Shown here piece after piece: positions 62,095 to 64,000 of a stretch of DNA of 64,000 bases (position 1 is the first letter of the stretch; every line of letters starts with the position of its first letter). This stretch comes from Calothrix sp. NIES-2100 (GTDB taxonomy: Bacteria > Cyanobacteriota > Cyanobacteriia > Cyanobacteriales > Nostocaceae): positions 5,484,145 to 5,548,144 of the forward strand of contig NZ_AP018178.1 of NCBI RefSeq assembly GCF_002368195.1, read 5' to 3'. The position numbers were made by a program, and so were the translations under genes. The notes beneath the pieces are model-generated. The model saw only the letters and a list, made by a program, of their open reading frames with translations, had not been told where the DNA came from and ran no database searches.

Positions 62095-63237
62095 ATGAAT
62101 AAGAACCAAAATATTCCCATTTCTATTTCCAGAAATCTTAAATTACGGTTTTTGCAAGATGACGAAAAAACATTTTCAAATATTGAAACAGAACTACCTT
62201 TAGTGATAGAGCCAGTTTATGACAAATCTTTCACAGTTCTCAAAGCACTACTCAACGAAAGTTGCGACTGGTTCAATAAACAGCTAGATACATACGGAGC
62301 TATTTTGTTTCGGGGATTTGAAGTTGAGGGTGCAGAGCAATTTCAAAAAGTTTTAGAGTTACTGAATATCAAACTTGAGTCATTTTATCATTTTGGCAGT
62401 GCGCATCGTGTACGAATAACCGATAAAGTTTTCACCTCTTCAGAAGCTCCACCAGATACGATTATTGCTCCCCACAATGAACTCAATATGGTGCCGAGAC
62501 GACCCAGCGTACTTGCTTTCTTTTGCCAAGTTCCGCCCGATATATATGGCGAAACTCCCATTATAAATACCGAAAAGCTATTTTATAGTCTACCTGCAAG
62601 CTTACAGCACAAAATTAGCAACTTTCCTCAGCGATTTGTGCGATATGTTCCTAACCATCTATTAGAGATTGTCTTCGAGGAACTTTCAAGAGAAGAGATT
62701 ACTAAACTTCTCCAAGAACAAGGATTTGATTTTACATGGGAAGAGGATGGCTCGATTAATTTTGAGTGTGCTCATATTCCTTTATTCAGTCACCCCAAAA
62801 CGAATAGACTCTGTTTTTGTCTGAGCATTGTTGATTGTTTAGTAAGTAGAGAATGGTATCGAAACCTCGAGCAACGATATTCATTTGGGCAAAGGCTCTA
62901 TTACAATTGGCTACCAGCAAATTTGTACAAAAAAATTCAGCAAGGATTAACAACAGCAGCAACTGTTGTCGATGGTTCACAAAAACGTACCAGTACTCTG
63001 AATACATATTTTTTGGATGAGCATAATCAACACACGACGATGACAGCAGCAGAAGCCAAAGAATTGGGCAAAGCTGAATGGAAAAATTCAGTCATTTTTC
63101 AGTGGAAGCAAGGCGATATTCTGATTATGGATAACCTACAGGTTGCTCATAGTAGACTTAATACTAAACTTCCGCGAAAAATACTCACTGCTTTTGGAAA
63201 TATGTGCAATATTCACGATATGAAGCCAGCTTTTTGA
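62095..63237 (+). CDS. TauD/TfdA-family Fe(II)/2-oxoglutarate dioxygenase, SyrP-like
   Basis: A 380-residue dioxygenase. The facial triad is His127-x-Glu129 (PHNEL) with distal His352 (VAHSR), and Arg361 is the probable 2-oxoglutarate ligand. The H-x-E rather than H-x-D motif, and neighbouring NRPS genes, resemble SyrP/clavaminate-synthase-like enzymes that hydroxylate carrier-bound amino acids in nonribosomal peptides. It may act on an amino acid loaded on the downstream NRPS. The substrate is unknown. The gene follows the transporter by 49 bases and precedes the NRPS by 54. Confidence 0.86.
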   Translation: MNKNQNIPISISRNLKLRFLQDDEKTFSNIETELPLVIEPVYDKSFTVLKALLNESCDWFNKQLDTYGAILFRGFEVEGAEQFQKVLELLNIKLESFYHFGSAHRVRITDKVFTSSEAPPDTIIAPHNELNMVPRRPSVLAFFCQVPPDIYGETPIINTEKLFYSLPASLQHKISNFPQRFVRYVPNHLLEIVFEELSREEITKLLQEQGFDFTWEEDGSINFECAHIPLFSHPKTNRLCFCLSIVDCLVSREWYRNLEQRYSFGQRLYYNWLPANLYKKIQQGLTTAATVVDGSQKRTSTLNTYFLDEHNQHTTMTAAEAKELGKAEWKNSVIFQWKQGDILIMDNLQVAHSRLNTKLPRKILTAFGNMCNIHDMKPAF

Positions 63238-63291
63238 ACAAATGGTTTAAATATATAAATATTAGTCTATGAATTTATTGGAGAATAGAAG

Positions 63292-64000
63292 ATGAGTAAA
63301 TCAATCAATACAAAAACATCATTATCTCCTGCCCAACTTAAAGAATATTGGGCGCAAAAGTTAGCAGGAGAATTACCTTTACTTAACTTCCCCACTACTT
63401 TAACGCGTTCTCACCGACGAAATTATGATTGCTCATCCTATACTTTTATCATTGAAAATCAACTAACTGGGTTATTGAAAAAGCTGGCAAATATTGAAAG
63501 TGTCAGCCTTGATAACCTGATTTTGGCAGCATTTAAAGTTTTACTTTACCGTTATACAAATGAAACAGATATTCTTGTAGCTTTACCACTAAATCAGCAA
63601 TATAGACCCGAGTGGGAAAGATTTACTAGTAAAGTTGGTAACGTTATCCTATCACGGGATTTTATTTCCAAAATTAATTCGTTTAAAAAATTTCTACATC
63701 AAGTTAATCATAATGTTCTAGAAATCAAGAATTATCAAGACTATCCGTTCGCTTCATTAGTAAAGGAATTACAGTCAAAGTTTAATTCCAGCGATTCAGC
63801 TATGTGCCAAGCTTCATTTACTTTCCAAAATGTAAATCAGCAGGAAAATATCTCAAATTTATTTGTGTCAGTAGTCAACGAACAGCCGACAACCAGCGAT
63901 CAGATTGAACTAGAATTTGATTTAAGCTTGGAAGTCATTCAGCTTTCTGAATCATTGCAGAGTTCTTTTAAGTACAACAGCAATCTGTTAGATGAAACAA
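63292..64000 (+). CDS. nonribosomal peptide synthetase, N-terminal part (C-domain C-lobe)
   Basis: Incomplete: the gene runs off the right edge, 236 codons visible. ATG at 63292 is preceded by GGAG at a good distance. The sequence matches the second half of a condensation domain: YWAQKLAGELPLLNFPTT, then LDNLILAAFKVLLYRY with TNETDILVALPLNQQYRPEW and VGNVILSRDF, and PFASLVKELQ. The N-terminal lobe with the HHxxxDG catalytic motif is missing, so the visible part alone cannot condense. It could be a short starter piece ahead of an adenylation domain. The rest lies outside the window. Confidence 0.85.
   Translation, partial: MSKSINTKTSLSPAQLKEYWAQKLAGELPLLNFPTTLTRSHRRNYDCSSYTFIIENQLTGLLKKLANIESVSLDNLILAAFKVLLYRYTNETDILVALPLNQQYRPEWERFTSKVGNVILSRDFISKINSFKKFLHQVNHNVLEIKNYQDYPFASLVKELQSKFNSSDSAMCQASFTFQNVNQQENISNLFVSVVNEQPTTSDQIELEFDLSLEVIQLSESLQSSFKYNSNLLDET

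Overview
The window comes from a filamentous, probably heterocyst-forming (Nostocales) cyanobacterium. HIP1 octamers (GCGATCGC and its core) are scattered throughout, short heptameric tandem repeats and small dispersed palindromes sit between genes, and several genes belong to cyanobacterial families: prolycopene isomerase CrtH, a DUF3120 protein, a cyanobacterial PDZ/radical-SAM/DUF512 protein, an AMIN-domain penicillin-binding-like protein, and an H-NOX protein carrying the distal-pocket residues of the Nostoc protein. No tRNA, rRNA or CRISPR array was seen.

Layout. 1-5570 (minus): end of a CheB/CheR pair, then a very large CHASE3-HAMP-GAF hybrid histidine kinase with three receiver domains. 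6060-11808 (plus): an H-NOX gas sensor overlapping its HNOBA-domain hybrid kinase, followed by a receiver-PP2C phosphatase. 11795-14734 (minus): a STAS antagonist, an RsbW-like kinase, a STAS domain fused to a polyisoprenyl-phosphate sugar transferase, and a PssE/PssD-like glycosyltransferase pair. 15174-26008: an exopolysaccharide locus with two paralogous GT2 enzymes, a GT4, a Wzx-like flippase, a GT61, and a Wza/Wzz/Wzy-like export and polymerisation set. 26121-30445 (minus): a mannose-6-phosphate-isomerase-like cupin, a PQQ-type sugar dehydrogenase lipoprotein, and an HTH-NACHT NTPase with repeats in its promoter region. 30695-34955 (minus): a CBS/multi-PAS kinase translationally coupled to a receiver-EAL protein. 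35953-40263 (minus): a GHL10 glycosidase-like protein and the radical-SAM protein. 40526-47569: a giant RHS-RTX protein with five copies of a 205-residue repeat. Its stop codon has been hit by a decayed IS5-type element. 48597-59059: household genes (uppP, crtH, upp, YggT, others). 59060-61079: a gene-free stretch of nested palindromic elements. 61080-64000: the start of a nonribosomal peptide cluster (EamA exporter, SyrP-like dioxygenase, condensation domain).

The most striking theme is signal-controlled polysaccharide synthesis. A nitric-oxide-type sensor, its kinase, a receiver-linked Ser/Thr phosphatase, STAS proteins, an anti-sigma-type kinase and a STAS-fused priming transferase lie in one continuous block next to an EPS locus. 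The inferred path is H-NOX to kinase to phosphatase to STAS to sugar transferase. A partner-switching system is known to control hormogonium and polysaccharide development in Nostoc punctiforme. The direct STAS fusion to the glycosyltransferase here suggests control of the enzyme itself. This pathway is inferred from domains and gene order and is not demonstrated. Several coordinates below use internal ATG codons rather than the longest open frame.
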